In this document: in pieces, positions 1-9,533 of the stretch
Layout of the letters: each line of letters opens with the position of its first letter
How positions within the stretch are numbered: position 1 is the stretch's first letter
Assembly (NCBI RefSeq): GCF_001545075.1
Contig: NZ_FCOB02000001.1
Location: 186,001-250,000, forward strand
Direction: 5' to 3'
From: Caballeronia ptereochthonis
GTDB lineage: Bacteria; Pseudomonadota; Gammaproteobacteria; Burkholderiales; Burkholderiaceae
Length of the DNA: 64,000 bases
The notes under the pieces: model-generated
Told to the model about the DNA's origin: nothing
What the model saw: the letters and a program-made list of their open reading frames with translations, nothing else
Databases searched by the model: none
Position numbers and translations under genes: made by a program

Positions 1-25
1 CGCCGCGCCACACGCTGATCCCGCC

Positions 26-1324
26 ATGAAAAAAGGCTTCTACACGATCATCGCCGCGCAGTTCGTTTCGTCGCTCGCCGACAACGCGCTCCTGATCGCC
101 GCGATCGCCATGCTCGCCGTCGTCCATTCGGCGCCGTGGGTCACGCCGCTCCTGCAGATCTTCTTCACGATTTCCTATGTGGTGCTCGCTCCATTCGTCG
201 GCGCATTCGCCGATGCGATCCAGAAGCGCCACGTCATGTTCATTTCGAACGCTCTCAAGGCGGCCGGCTGCGCGATGATGATCGCGGGCGTGCACCCGAT
301 GATCGCGTACGGCGTCGTCGGCCTGGGCGCCGCGGCGTATTCACCCGCGAAATACGGCATCCTCACCGAGCTTCTGCCGCCGCAGAAGCTGATCGCGGCG
401 AACGCGTGGCTCGAATCCGCGACGGTCGGCTCGACCATCCTCGGCACCGTGGTCGGCGGCGCGCTCGTGAGCCAGGTGGTCGCGCGCTGGGTGACGCACG
501 CGCACCTGCCGTTCATGAGCACCGCCGCGCACGCCGCCCTCTTCACGGTGATGCTCATCTATGCGTCGGCGGCGGCCATCAACGCGTTCATCCCCGATAC
601 CGGCGCGCGCTACCCGAATCTCCTGACCGAGCCTACCCGGCTCGTCAACGATTTTTCGCACAGCTTCATGGTGCTGTGGAAGGACAAGCTCGCGCAGATC
701 GCGCTGTGGGTCACGACGCTGCTCTGGGGCGCGGCCGTCACCCTGCAATTGCTGGTGCTCAAATGGGCCGACGCGAATCTCGGGCTGTCGCTGTCGAAGG
801 CGGCCGTGCTGCAGGGCGTGACGGGGCTGGGCATCGCGCTCGGCGCGGCGGCGGCTTCCGCGTGGATCATGCTGCGCCAGTCGCTCAGGGTGCTGCCGGT
901 GGGCGTGCTGATCGGCGCGGTGGCAGTCGCCATGGCGTTCTACAACAAGGATCTGTTCCCGGCGGGCGCCGGCGTGCAGATCGGTCCGCTCTTCGCGCCG
1001 GCGTACATCCTGATGGCGTACCCGCTGATGATCGCGCTGGGCGGCCTGTCCGGCTTTTTCATCGTGCCGATGAACGCGATCCTGCAGCATCGCGGCGCGA
1101 CCCTGCTGTCGGCCGGCTACTCGATCGCGGTGCAGAATTTCAACCAGAACCTGGCCGTGCTGGCGATGCTCGGCGCCTACGCGCTGCTCCTGACGATCAA
1201 GATGCCGGTGCAGTGGATCATCGTCGTGTTCGGCCTGTTCGTGTGCCTGATGATGACGCTCGCGATGCGCCGCCAGAGCCAGAACGAACGCGAGGCCGAT
1301 CTCGGCGCGCTCGTCGAGGAATGA
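26..1324 (+). CDS. lplT: Lysophospholipid transporter LplT (MFS)
   Basis: 432-aa inner-membrane protein of the major facilitator superfamily with about twelve hydrophobic segments along its whole length. The loop between helices 2 and 3 carries the MFS-type motif at residues 61-70 (FADAIQKRHV). Family members flip lysophospholipids from the outer to the inner leaflet so that they can be re-acylated. The acyltransferase partner Aas, often adjacent or fused, is not in the downstream part of the window; upstream sequence is not available. ATG at 26 is used although no good Shine-Dalgarno is visible in the 25 bases before it. A non-specific MFS transporter is the alternative, but the N-terminal signature and length fit LplT well. 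Confidence 0.85.
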   Translation: MKKGFYTIIAAQFVSSLADNALLIAAIAMLAVVHSAPWVTPLLQIFFTISYVVLAPFVGAFADAIQKRHVMFISNALKAAGCAMMIAGVHPMIAYGVVGLGAAAYSPAKYGILTELLPPQKLIAANAWLESATVGSTILGTVVGGALVSQVVARWVTHAHLPFMSTAAHAALFTVMLIYASAAAINAFIPDTGARYPNLLTEPTRLVNDFSHSFMVLWKDKLAQIALWVTTLLWGAAVTLQLLVLKWADANLGLSLSKAAVLQGVTGLGIALGAAAASAWIMLRQSLRVLPVGVLIGAVAVAMAFYNKDLFPAGAGVQIGPLFAPAYILMAYPLMIALGGLSGFFIVPMNAILQHRGATLLSAGYSIAVQNFNQNLAVLAMLGAYALLLTIKMPVQWIIVVFGLFVCLMMTLAMRRQSQNEREADLGALVEE

Positions 1325-1526
1325 TCCTTGCTCGACGGTGTATTCTGGGTTCATGCCCCGGCGCCGGCGAACGAGGAAGAAAGGGAGGGAACGCGGGCGG
1401 CGGGTGCAAGTCGTAAGGTTGAAGCGGTCAGGCTGCAAGCGGTGCGCCGCGGCGAGGCCCGTGATACGACTGGAACCGGACCCGGCGTCATTTATTCCTC
1501 GGCAACGTCAATAAAGGAGCAAGGAA

Positions 1527-1895
1527 ATGGGATTGTTCACACGTTCGACGCTCGACAGCAAAATCAATGGCGCAGCCAATCTCGGCGAACGCGCGGTGCG
1601 CGGTGCGAGCGACGCGGTCGATTCGGCCAGCAGCCAGTTGCGTAGTCTGCTCGACGATCTGGAAAGCTCGATCCAGGGCGCGAAGGACATCGATGCCGAC
1701 AAGCTGCGCAAGGATCTGCAAGCGAAACTGAAATCCGCGCGTTCGCAAATGAACGGCGCGAGCGGCGTGTTCGCGGGCAAGCTGGGCGACGCGGCCGGCT
1801 ATGCCGATGACTTCGTGCACGACAAGCCGTGGCATACGCTCGGCGCGGTGGCGGGGCTTGCCTTGCTCGTCGGATTCCTCGCCGGGCGCGCATGA
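1527..1895 (+). CDS. DUF883 (ElaB/YqjD/YgaM-like) tail-anchored protein
   Basis: 122-aa protein with a polar, helix-forming N-terminal part that is predicted to be amphipathic or coiled-coil. It has the family's typical ending: a short HDKPWHTLGA motif (about residues 98-107) followed by one hydrophobic segment and a basic Arg near the C terminus. In E. coli, YqjD and ElaB are stationary-phase proteins anchored in the inner membrane by this C-terminal helix and able to bind ribosomes. Transfer of that role here is inference. The start at 1527 is supported by a strong Shine-Dalgarno (AAAGGAG) about ten bases upstream. It stands alone between lplT and mutS. Confidence 0.85.
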   Translation: MGLFTRSTLDSKINGAANLGERAVRGASDAVDSASSQLRSLLDDLESSIQGAKDIDADKLRKDLQAKLKSARSQMNGASGVFAGKLGDAAGYADDFVHDKPWHTLGAVAGLALLVGFLAGRA

Positions 1896-2181
1896 CGCGG
1901 CCGCTCTTCTGATCCACGTATTTGCCGCTGGAACGGCGCCCGTTCGTTTCAGCGGCCGACTCCGTTCTCGCGGCAAGCGTGCGGGGCGCCTTCGTTCGCG
2001 CCTGCGCGATCCAGGCCCATTCGCGTCGCGACAGCAGCGTTCGGCCTTGACGCTCCATCGGTCATTCGGCCGACTCCGCCCGTCCCCCACGACAGGTTAA
2101 ACTCATGCCCTATCGGCTGACTTGCGGCCGGCGCACGTCGCGCCCGGCCATTTGGTCGTTCCGGCTCTCACAGCACGCAAG

Positions 2182-4884
2182 ATGGGCAATCACACGGCAA
2201 CTCCCGACACATCCAGCGACCCCGCAGCGCAAGCGGACCTGTCGCAGCACACGCCCATGATGCAGCAATACCTGCGCATCAAGGCGGAGCATCCCGGCAC
2301 GCTCGTCTTCTACCGGATGGGCGATTTCTACGAGCTCTTCTTCGACGACGCCGAGAAGGCCGCGCGCCTGCTCGATCTCACGCTCACGCAGCGCGGGGCG
2401 TCGGGCGGCAATCCGATCAGGATGGCGGGCGTGCCGCATCACGCATGCGAGCAATATCTCGCCAAGCTCGTGAAGCTCGGCGAGTCTGTTGCGATCTGCG
2501 AGCAGATCGGCGATCCGGCGACATCGAAAGGACCGGTCGAGCGCAAGGTGGTGCGCGTCGTCACGCCGGGCACGCTGACCGACGCCGCCCTGCTCTCGGA
2601 CAAGAGCGACGTCTATCTGCTCGCGCTCTGCCCCGCCCACAACCGGCGCGGCGTGGTGACGAGCGTCGGGCTCGCGTGGCTCAATCTCGCGAGCGGCGCG
2701 CTGCGGCTCGCGGAAGTCGCGCCGGCGCAGGTGAGCGCGGCGCTGGAGCGCATCCGTCCCGCGGAGACGCTCGTCGCCGATTCGATCACGGACATGCAGG
2801 CGTCGCTCGGCGTGACGAACCCAGGCGCCACCACGCGCGTGCCGGCGTGGCACTTCGATGTCGGCTCGGGCACGCAGCGTCTGCGCGAGCAGCTCGACGT
2901 CGCGAGCCTCGACGGCTTCGGCGCGCAGACGCTCACCTGCGCATGCGGCGCGGCGGGCGCCCTGCTGCTCTACGCCGCCGCGACGCAAGGCCAGCAGTTG
3001 CGCCACGTGCGCAGCCTGAAGGTCGAGTACGAATCCGAATACATCGGGCTCGATCCCGCCACGCGGCGCAATCTCGAGCTTACTGAAACGCTGCGCGGCA
3101 CCGAATCGCCGACGCTCTTCTCGCTGCTCGACACCTGCTGCACGACGATGGGCAGCCGGCTGCTGCGTCACTGGCTGCATCATCCGCCGCGCGATGCATC
3201 GGTCGCGCAGGCGCGCCAGCAGGCGATCGGCGCGCTCATCGACGCGCCCTCGGGCGGCGGCCTCGATACGCTGCGCACCGCATTGCGCCGGGTCTCGGAC
3301 ATCGAGCGCATAACGGGGCGCCTCGCGCTGCTGTCGGCGCGCCCGCGCGATCTGTCGAGCCTGCGCGACACCTTCGCCGCGCTGCCCGATCTGCGCGCGC
3401 TCGTCGCCGGCGTCGCCCGCGAGACGTCCGCGCTGGAACGCATCACTGCCGCGCTCGAGCCGCCGCACGAATGTCTCGATCTGCTGACGAACGCGATCGC
3501 GCCCGAGCCCGCCGCACTGATCCGCGACGGCGGCGTGATCGCACGCGGCTACGATCCCGATCTCGACGAGCTGCGCGATATTTCGGAGAACTGCGATCAG
3601 TTCCTGATCGATCTCGAAGCGCGCGAGCGCGCGCGCACGGGCATCGCGAATCTGCGCGTCGAGTACAACAAGGTGCACGGCTTCTATATCGAGGTCACGC
3701 GCGGCCAGACCGACAAGGTGCCCGACGACTATCGCCGCCGTCAGACGCTCAAGAACGCCGAGCGCTACATCACGCCGGAGCTGAAGGCCTTCGAGGACAA
3801 GGCGCTTTCCGCGCAGGAGCGGGCGCTGGCCCGCGAGCGCGCGCTCTACGATGCCCTGCTGCAGAACCTTCTGCCTTTCATCGCGGATTGCCAGCGCGTC
3901 GCCGGGGCGCTCGCCGAGCTGGATCTTCTGTGCGCCTTTGCCGAACGCGCGCGCGCCCTCGACTGGGTCGCACCGGAATTCGCCGCCGATGCGGGCATCG
4001 ATATCGAACAGGGAAGGCATCCGGTCGTCGAAGCGCAGGTCGAGCAGTTCATCGCCAACGACTGCTGTCTGAGCCAGGACCGCAGGCTTCTGCTCATCAC
4101 CGGCCCGAACATGGGCGGCAAGTCGACCTTCATGCGCCAGACCGCGTTGATCGCGCTGATGGCCCATGTCGGCAGCTATGTGCCGGCCAAGCGCGCGCGC
4201 TTCGGCGCGCTCGATCGCATCTTCACGCGCATCGGCGCGGCGGACGATCTCGCGGGCGGGCGCTCGACCTTCATGGTCGAGATGACCGAGGCAGCGGCGA
4301 TTCTCAATGATGCGAGCGCATCGAGCCTCGTGCTCATGGACGAGATCGGGCGCGGCACCTCGACGTTCGACGGCCTCGCGCTCGCGTGGGCCATCGCGCG
4401 GCATCTGCTCACGCACAACGGCTGCTACACGCTTTTCGCGACGCACTACTTCGAGCTCACGCAGCTGCCTGTGGAATTCGCGCAGGCGGCGAACGTGCAT
4501 CTGTCGGCGGTCGAACACGATCACGGCATCGTGTTCCTGCACGCGGTGAGCGAGGGCCCGGCCAATCAGAGCTACGGCCTGCAGGTCGCGCAGCTCGCGG
4601 GCGTGCCGGCCGCCGTGATCCGCGCGGCGCGCAAGCATCTCGTGCATCTGGAGCAGCAGTCGATCGGCCAGCCGACTCCGCAGTTCGACCTGTTCGCGAG
4701 CCAGCCGTATTCGCCTTACGACGACGCGCAAGCCGACGATCCGAAGCAGGACGAAGCGCCCGAACACCCCGTGATGGAAAAGCTGCGCGCGCTCGATCCG
4801 AACGAACTGCGTCCGCGCGATGCGCTCGATCTGCTCTACGAACTGCATGAACTGGCGAACAACCCGCCGGATGCCTCGCGTTGA
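2182..4884 (+). CDS. mutS: DNA mismatch repair protein MutS
   Basis: 900-aa mismatch-recognition ATPase, slightly longer than the 853-aa E. coli protein. The mismatch-wedging F-Y-E motif is at residues 49-51. The Walker A motif GPNMGGKST is at about 641-649, and Walker B with the acidic pair is at 720-721, followed by the family signature GRGTSTFDG. Codons upstream to 2122 remain open, but the chosen ATG at 2182 gives a short N-terminal extension that fits the family better. It acts with MutL in the cytoplasm to correct replication errors. The next gene begins just beyond its stop, so the two may be cotranscribed. Confidence 0.97.
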   Translation: MGNHTATPDTSSDPAAQADLSQHTPMMQQYLRIKAEHPGTLVFYRMGDFYELFFDDAEKAARLLDLTLTQRGASGGNPIRMAGVPHHACEQYLAKLVKLGESVAICEQIGDPATSKGPVERKVVRVVTPGTLTDAALLSDKSDVYLLALCPAHNRRGVVTSVGLAWLNLASGALRLAEVAPAQVSAALERIRPAETLVADSITDMQASLGVTNPGATTRVPAWHFDVGSGTQRLREQLDVASLDGFGAQTLTCACGAAGALLLYAAATQGQQLRHVRSLKVEYESEYIGLDPATRRNLELTETLRGTESPTLFSLLDTCCTTMGSRLLRHWLHHPPRDASVAQARQQAIGALIDAPSGGGLDTLRTALRRVSDIERITGRLALLSARPRDLSSLRDTFAALPDLRALVAGVARETSALERITAALEPPHECLDLLTNAIAPEPAALIRDGGVIARGYDPDLDELRDISENCDQFLIDLEARERARTGIANLRVEYNKVHGFYIEVTRGQTDKVPDDYRRRQTLKNAERYITPELKAFEDKALSAQERALARERALYDALLQNLLPFIADCQRVAGALAELDLLCAFAERARALDWVAPEFAADAGIDIEQGRHPVVEAQVEQFIANDCCLSQDRRLLLITGPNMGGKSTFMRQTALIALMAHVGSYVPAKRARFGALDRIFTRIGAADDLAGGRSTFMVEMTEAAAILNDASASSLVLMDEIGRGTSTFDGLALAWAIARHLLTHNGCYTLFATHYFELTQLPVEFAQAANVHLSAVEHDHGIVFLHAVSEGPANQSYGLQVAQLAGVPAAVIRAARKHLVHLEQQSIGQPTPQFDLFASQPYSPYDDAQADDPKQDEAPEHPVMEKLRALDPNELRPRDALDLLYELHELANNPPDASR

Positions 4885-4903
4885 GCGTGCCGTCGCCGCG
4901 CGC

Positions 4904-6211
4904 ATGTCGGGTGTGTCGCGCCTGACGAGCGCGGCCACGATATTCGCCGCACTCCTGTGCGGCGCAATCGCGCATGCGCATGCCGAAAGCGGTACGCCGC
5001 TCGGCTTCGCCGTGATCGCGGACGCGCTCAGCCGCCCCGCCGACGAAGCGCCGGTGCGCCGCATGCTCGATGCCATCGGGCGCGACGCGAACATCGCGTT
5101 CATCGTCTACGACGGCAATTTCAAGGGCGCCGCAGAACCGTGCCACGACAGCATCTATCAAGCGCGTCACGACCTGCTCGACGCGTCGCGCACGCCGCTC
5201 GTTCTGTTGCTCGGCCAGCACGACTGGGCCGATTGCGGCCAGGCTCATGCGGGCGCATACGATCCCGTCGAGCGGCTCGATTTCGTTCGCCAGCTCTTCT
5301 TCGCCGATGCGAGCTCGCTCGGACAATCTCCGCTCACGCTGTCGCGCGAGAGTGACGTCGCGCGCTTTCGGACGTTTCGCGAGATGGTGCGCTGGCAGGC
5401 GCAGGGCGTCGCGTTCATCGGTCTCAACGTACCGAGCCCGAACAACCACTATCTGACCGCTGGCGGACGCAACGGCGAATTCGAGGACCGCGCCGTCGCG
5501 ACCACCTTCTGGCTGGAACATGCGGCGGAATCGGCGCGGCGCGCGGACATGCGCGCGCTCGTCATCATCCTTCAAGGCGACCCGGACTTCTCGCGCTACG
5601 AGCGGCGCGAACGCTTCGCATGGCTGCGCTTCTCGCGCTCGAATCAGCCGCGCGACGGCTTTCTCGAACTCAAGCGCAGTCTCGTGAAGGCGGCGGAGGC
5701 GTTTCGCGGGCCGGTCATCGTGATTCACGGCACCGATGCCCCCGAGCTGAACGGCTTTCACATCGATCAGCCGTTGCGTAACGATAAAGGCCTGATCGTC
5801 ACGAATCTCACGCGCATCGCGATTGCATTCAGGAAGCCGCAATCGCAGTGGCTCGAAGTGCAAAGCGGTGCGCAATGGCATCCGCCGTTTCGCCTGCGCG
5901 TGCGCAACGTGCACGAGGCGCGCGCGGGCGAAACGAGCGGGCCGGCGTCCGAGGCGCCGGCGCAATCGAGCGCGCCTTCCCTGCCTTATTACCCAGTGCC
6001 GCAACCGACGCAGCCTGCATCGATGCCGCGCAACGACCTGCCGGCGTCCCTGCCGGCACCGCCCACGATGCCGCTGCCGGCGTCCGATCTTCCGCCGATC
6101 CTCACACCGCCGCAGTCCTTGCCGCCGATTCTTCCCGCGCCCGCATCGGGCGTGCAGAACGGCGCACCGCCAACCGCGCCGAAAGGCAACGACGACGACA
6201 GCGGGCCATAA
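4904..6211 (+). CDS. Secreted calcineurin-like protein lacking metal ligands
   Basis: 435 aa. Residues 1-27 form a signal peptide (hydrophobic core ending in AHAHA), so the product is periplasmic or exported. The body resembles a calcineurin-type metallophosphoesterase, but the ligand motifs look substituted: IADAL near residue 40 where DxH is expected, DGNFK near 70-74 where GDxxD is expected, and GQHD at 104-107 where GNHD is expected. From about residue 345 the sequence is a Pro-rich, low-complexity tail. An upstream ATG at 4871 overlaps the mutS stop and is possible, but it would put charged residues before the signal peptide. Function is unknown, and loss of phosphatase activity is inferred from the motifs only. 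A good terminator follows. Confidence 0.75.
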   Translation: MSGVSRLTSAATIFAALLCGAIAHAHAESGTPLGFAVIADALSRPADEAPVRRMLDAIGRDANIAFIVYDGNFKGAAEPCHDSIYQARHDLLDASRTPLVLLLGQHDWADCGQAHAGAYDPVERLDFVRQLFFADASSLGQSPLTLSRESDVARFRTFREMVRWQAQGVAFIGLNVPSPNNHYLTAGGRNGEFEDRAVATTFWLEHAAESARRADMRALVIILQGDPDFSRYERRERFAWLRFSRSNQPRDGFLELKRSLVKAAEAFRGPVIVIHGTDAPELNGFHIDQPLRNDKGLIVTNLTRIAIAFRKPQSQWLEVQSGAQWHPPFRLRVRNVHEARAGETSGPASEAPAQSSAPSLPYYPVPQPTQPASMPRNDLPASLPAPPTMPLPASDLPPILTPPQSLPPILPAPASGVQNGAPPTAPKGNDDDSGP

Positions 6212-6212
6212 A

Positions 6213-6238
6213 AAAAGCGCAGCCGAAGCTGCGCTTTT
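6213..6238. terminator. Bidirectional rho-independent terminator
   Basis: Stem GCGCAGC / GCTGCGC with a CGAA loop, flanked by A-run and T-run. It lies between the convergent 4904-6211 gene and slyD and can serve both strands. Confidence 0.9.
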
Positions 6239-6268
6239 CTCACGATTCGATGTTCCTTGTTCGCGCGC

Positions 6269-6823
6269 TCAATGCAGCGTCGGACCCGCATCCTTGCGCG
6301 GCTCGCCTTCGTCGTCTTCGTCGTCATCCTCATCGACGACATGCAGGCCGTCCGCGCCATGCGCATGCTGATGCACGATCTCGTCTTCGGTCGCCGTGCG
6401 CACTTCCTGCACCGACAGCGCGAAACGCAGCGCCATGCCCGCGAGCGGATGATTGCCGTCGAGCACGACCTTGTCCTCGGCGACATCGGTCACGGTGTAG
6501 ATGAGCGAATCGAGTTCGTCGTCGCCGTCTTCGGGCGTGCCTTCGAACTGCATGCCGACTTCCAGCGGCTCGGGAAAGCGGCTGCGCTCCTCGACCTTCA
6601 CGAGCTCCGGATCGTACTCGCCGAACGCGTCCTGCGGCTCGAGCTGAATGAGCGTTTCATAGCCGGGCTCGCGACCGTCCAGCGCTTCCTCGATCTTGGG
6701 GAACGTGCCATCATAGCCGCCGTGCAGATAGACCATCGGCTCGTCGCTTTCCTCGATCAGATTGCCTTGCGCATCCGATAGCTTGTAAGCAACCGAAACG
6801 ACAGTGTCTTTCGCAATTTTCAT
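6269..6823 (-). CDS. slyD: FKBP-type peptidyl-prolyl isomerase SlyD
   Basis: 184-aa cytoplasmic prolyl isomerase and chaperone. An N-terminal FKBP half (residues about 1-70) is interrupted by the insert-in-flap chaperone domain (about 75-125) and completed afterwards. The tail is rich in His and Asp/Glu (HQHAHG, then an acidic run), consistent with the metal-binding tail used by SlyD in nickel delivery, although it is less Cys/His-dense than in E. coli. The ATG at 6823 has a strong GGAGG Shine-Dalgarno; the longer open frame upstream is read-through without homology. It is divergent from roxA, with only about 33 bases between the two starts. Confidence 0.93.
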   Translation of the reverse strand: MKIAKDTVVSVAYKLSDAQGNLIEESDEPMVYLHGGYDGTFPKIEEALDGREPGYETLIQLEPQDAFGEYDPELVKVEERSRFPEPLEVGMQFEGTPEDGDDELDSLIYTVTDVAEDKVVLDGNHPLAGMALRFALSVQEVRTATEDEIVHQHAHGADGLHVVDEDDDEDDEGEPRKDAGPTLH

Positions 6824-6856
6824 TGGATCCTCCAAGATACAAGCCTCGATTATACG

Positions 6857-8095
6857 ATGCCCAAGCGGCCCCACGACGCAACACCACCCCCCGATTCCGG
6901 CCTTCCCGAGCATGCCCGGGCGCCCCTGCCAGACGAACCCACACCCTTGTTGGGCAACCGCACGCCGCGTCAGTTCATGCGGCGATACTGGCAGAGAAAG
7001 CCGCTTCTGATCCGTCAGGCGATTCCCGGCATCACAGCCCCGCTCGCGCGCGACGAACTCTTCGAACTCGCCGATCTGGACGACGTCGAGTCGCGTCTCA
7101 TCACCCATTTTCGCAACACGTGGAATCTGGAGCACGGCCCCTTTGCGCCCGACGAATTGCCTTCGGCGAAGAAACGCGAATGGACGCTGCTCGTGCAAGG
7201 CGTGAACCTGCATGACGATCGCGCGCACGCGCTGATGAGCCGGTTCCGCTTCATTCCCGACGCGCGCCTCGACGACCTGATGATCTCCTATGCGACGGAT
7301 GGCGGCGGCGTCGGGCCGCATTTCGACTCTTATGACGTGTTTCTGCTTCAGGTTCATGGCAAGCGCCGCTGGCGTATCGGAGCACAACGCGATCTTTCGC
7401 TAAAACCCGGACTGCCGTTGAAAGTTTTACAGCACTTCGAGCCCGAGGAGGAATGGGTGCTGGAGCCGGGAGACATGCTTTATCTGCCGCCGCATATCGC
7501 GCACGACGGCATCGCCGAGGGCGAATGCATGACCGCATCGATCGGCTTTCGTGCACCTTCGGAGCACGAACTCACGGCGCAGTTCCTGTATCACCTCGCG
7601 GAACGTGCCGGCGAGGCACCCGATGGCGCCCGCGCCAACGCGCGCTATCGCGATCCCGGCCAGGCGCCCGTAGCGAATCCGGCCGCCCTGCCCGCGATTC
7701 TCGTCGAGCGTGTTGGCGCGATCCTTGCGGACGTGGACTGGAGCGAAAAGGACGTCGCCGCTTTTCTGGGCAGCTATTTGAGCGAGCCGAAAGCCAACGT
7801 CGTATTCGACCCGCCCGAGCGCGCGTTGAACGAGCAGCGATTTCTGGAGCGAGCGAAAAAAACCGGCGTCAGGCTGGATAGAAAGACGATTTTGCTCTAT
7901 GACGGAAGGTCGTATTTCGTGAATGGCGAAGCAGCACTGTTATCGTCGAAGCTGAAAAAGTGGCTCCCTGAATTGGCCGACACACGGCGTCTGGAGGCGA
8001 AACGCTTTGTAACACTTACAGACGATTCGACAATGACAGCGTTGCTACACGAATGGTATCGTGCGGGCTGGATTCGGATGGGCGCTTTGGCTTGA
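6857..8095 (+). CDS. roxA: Ribosomal protein uL16 arginine hydroxylase (RoxA/YcfD-like, JmjC/cupin-4)
   Basis: 412-aa Fe(II)/2-oxoglutarate oxygenase of the cupin-4/JmjC family. The iron triad is visible as H155-x-D157 (in PHFDSYDVFLLQVHGKRRW) and H216 (PPHIAH). A winged-helix-like C-terminal part follows the cupin barrel, as in YcfD. The E. coli homologue hydroxylates an Arg in ribosomal protein L16, so the expected role is oxygen-dependent modification of the large subunit. The position next to slyD, transcribed divergently, is common in Burkholderiaceae as far as I recall. The start at 6857 is the first ATG after the short slyD-roxA spacer. Confidence 0.88.
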   Translation: MPKRPHDATPPPDSGLPEHARAPLPDEPTPLLGNRTPRQFMRRYWQRKPLLIRQAIPGITAPLARDELFELADLDDVESRLITHFRNTWNLEHGPFAPDELPSAKKREWTLLVQGVNLHDDRAHALMSRFRFIPDARLDDLMISYATDGGGVGPHFDSYDVFLLQVHGKRRWRIGAQRDLSLKPGLPLKVLQHFEPEEEWVLEPGDMLYLPPHIAHDGIAEGECMTASIGFRAPSEHELTAQFLYHLAERAGEAPDGARANARYRDPGQAPVANPAALPAILVERVGAILADVDWSEKDVAAFLGSYLSEPKANVVFDPPERALNEQRFLERAKKTGVRLDRKTILLYDGRSYFVNGEAALLSSKLKKWLPELADTRRLEAKRFVTLTDDSTMTALLHEWYRAGWIRMGALA

Positions 8096-8201
8096 CAGGC
8101 TTGCTCGACGAGGCTTCCAGACATGCTGCGGATGTTAGAATTTTGCTGTTCCGCAATATGAAAGTTTGTATGAGAAAGACAACGTATCGGCCCCTGATTT
8201 A

Positions 8202-8230
8202 TCGACGGTCGTTACGAAAGTGCCTATAAT
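8202..8230 (+). promoter_or_regulatory. Sigma-70-type promoter of the Ala-rich lipoprotein gene
   Basis: A perfect -10 hexamer TATAAT at 8225-8230 is preceded, at the optimal 17-base spacing, by TCGACG at 8202-8207 (4 of 6 matches to TTGACA). It would give a leader of about 125 nt before the ATG at 8364, with a small CTCACA/TGTGAG inverted repeat in the leader. Confidence 0.6.
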
Positions 8231-8363
8231 TTCCGGCCAAGCCGTAGGAAGTCTCACACCAAAAAAGAATTGTGAGTCTCCACAGCGGCCCAGGTCGGTG
8301 TTGGAGCACACATTACCGGTACTTTGCGCTGTTGCTTACCTTTAACCATAAAAGGACGTGATC

Positions 8364-8618
8364 ATGAAGAAATCCCTCCTCGTAGCATCCCTGTTGGCTG
8401 CTGTTGCTCTGGCTGCATGCAACAAGTCTAGCGAAACGGCTGCTCCGAGCGCTGCAAGCGATACGTCGGCTGCTTCGGCTCCGGCTGCTGCTGCTTCGGA
8501 CGCAAACGCTGCTGCATCGAGCGCTTCGGCCGCTGCAAGCGACGCAGCTTCGGCTGCTGGCGCTGCTTCGGACGCTGCCGCTTCGGCTGCTGCTCCGGCA
8601 TCGGGCGCAAGCCAGTAA
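8364..8618 (+). CDS. Small Ala/Ser-rich lipoprotein
   Basis: 84-aa precursor. Residues 1-18 form a lipoprotein signal peptide with lipobox LAAC, so Cys19 would be the lipidated N terminus. The mature part is almost entirely Ala, Ser, Asp and Pro, in irregular AASDAA-like repeats. Such proteins are common in Burkholderiaceae and have no assigned function. A spacer or surface-coat role is possible. The ATG at 8364 is preferred over the in-frame GTG two codons earlier because of the AAAGGA at 8351. It has its own promoter and terminator, so it is monocistronic. Confidence 0.85.
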   Translation: MKKSLLVASLLAAVALAACNKSSETAAPSAASDTSAASAPAAAASDANAAASSASAAASDAASAAGAASDAAASAAAPASGASQ

Positions 8619-8662
8619 GGCTCAGGCGCTACGTTGCAGGCCGCCGAGGCGGCCTGCCAACG

Positions 8663-8690
8663 AAAAAACCGGCTTTCAGCCGGTTTTTTT
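8663..8690 (+). terminator. Rho-independent terminator
   Basis: AAAAAACCGGCT-TTC-AGCCGGTTTTTTT: a strong stem with a T-run, placed between the lipoprotein gene and the convergent MBL-fold gene. It is symmetrical enough to work on both strands. Confidence 0.92.
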
Positions 8691-8722
8691 GTATCTGCTT
8701 CCAGCCCTTTCGAGCAGCGTCG

Positions 8723-9496
8723 TCAGAGCGTGAGCCAGTCGAAGCCCTCCGCTTGCGTCGCCACTACGACGTCGATTGACGAAGCACCCAGCACCGCCGC
8801 CAGCGCGACCTGCGCGAGATGCGGCAGATTGTTTTGCTGACTGAGATGCGCGGCCACGAGATGACGCAGCCTCGAACGATCGAGCGACGCGAGAATGGCC
8901 GCCGCCGCATCGTTGTTCAGGTGCCCGTGCGTTCCGCCGATGCGCGCCTTCAGCGAGGGCGGATAGCGGCTCGCCGCGAGCATGTCGACATCGTGATTGG
9001 ATTCCAGCACGAGCGCGTCACAGCCGCTCAGAACGCTCGTGATATGCGGCGTCGCCGCGCCCACATCCGTAAGCACGCCGAGACGGCAGGCGCCATCGGA
9101 GAACACGTATTGCAGGGGTTCGCGGGCGTCGTGCGGCACGGTGTACGGCAGCACGCTCACATCGCCGATGGCGACGCTTTCATCGCCCCATAGCACGTTC
9201 AGTTCGACACTGGCTTCATCGGCGCCGGTGGCGCGCGCCGTGCCCCAACTCATATGCAACGGGATGGACCATTTGCGGGCGAGCGTCAGCGCACTGCCGA
9301 TGTGGTCCGTGTGCTCGTGCGTGATGACGATGGCGTCGAGATCCTCGGCGCGGCAATCGAGCCGCGCGAGGCGCCGCTCGACTTCCTTCGCGGAGAAGCC
9401 GCAATCGAGCAGCACGCGCGTGGTGGTCGTGCCGCTCGACGCCTCGACGAGCAATGCATTGCCTTCGCTTCCGCTGCCGAGACTGGCGAATCTCAC
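8723..9496 (-). CDS. MBL-fold metallohydrolase (YycJ/WalJ-like)
   Basis: 257-aa cytoplasmic protein with the metallo-beta-lactamase fold. The metal-binding motif HEHTDH is at residues 60-65, after a typical N-terminal strand and LLDCGFS turn. Family members are mainly Zn-dependent hydrolases or nucleases, and the YycJ subgroup is linked to nucleic-acid metabolism. The substrate cannot be stated from the sequence. It lies just downstream of bamC on the same strand with a 37-base gap, so it is probably part of the dapA-bamC transcript. That arrangement is frequent in beta-proteobacteria. Confidence 0.85.
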   Translation of the reverse strand: MRFASLGSGSEGNALLVEASSGTTTTRVLLDCGFSAKEVERRLARLDCRAEDLDAIVITHEHTDHIGSALTLARKWSIPLHMSWGTARATGADEASVELNVLWGDESVAIGDVSVLPYTVPHDAREPLQYVFSDGACRLGVLTDVGAATPHITSVLSGCDALVLESNHDVDMLAASRYPPSLKARIGGTHGHLNNDAAAAILASLDRSRLRHLVAAHLSQQNNLPHLAQVALAAVLGASSIDVVVATQAEGFDWLTL

Positions 9497-9533
9497 AATG
9501 AACCCTTGATCAACCGATGCCTTGCGCCGTCGT

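Noticed and set aside
2110..5103. Long minus-strand open frame across mutS
   Set aside because: Antisense shadow of mutS with no homology and no ribosome-binding site; all MutS motifs are on the plus strand.
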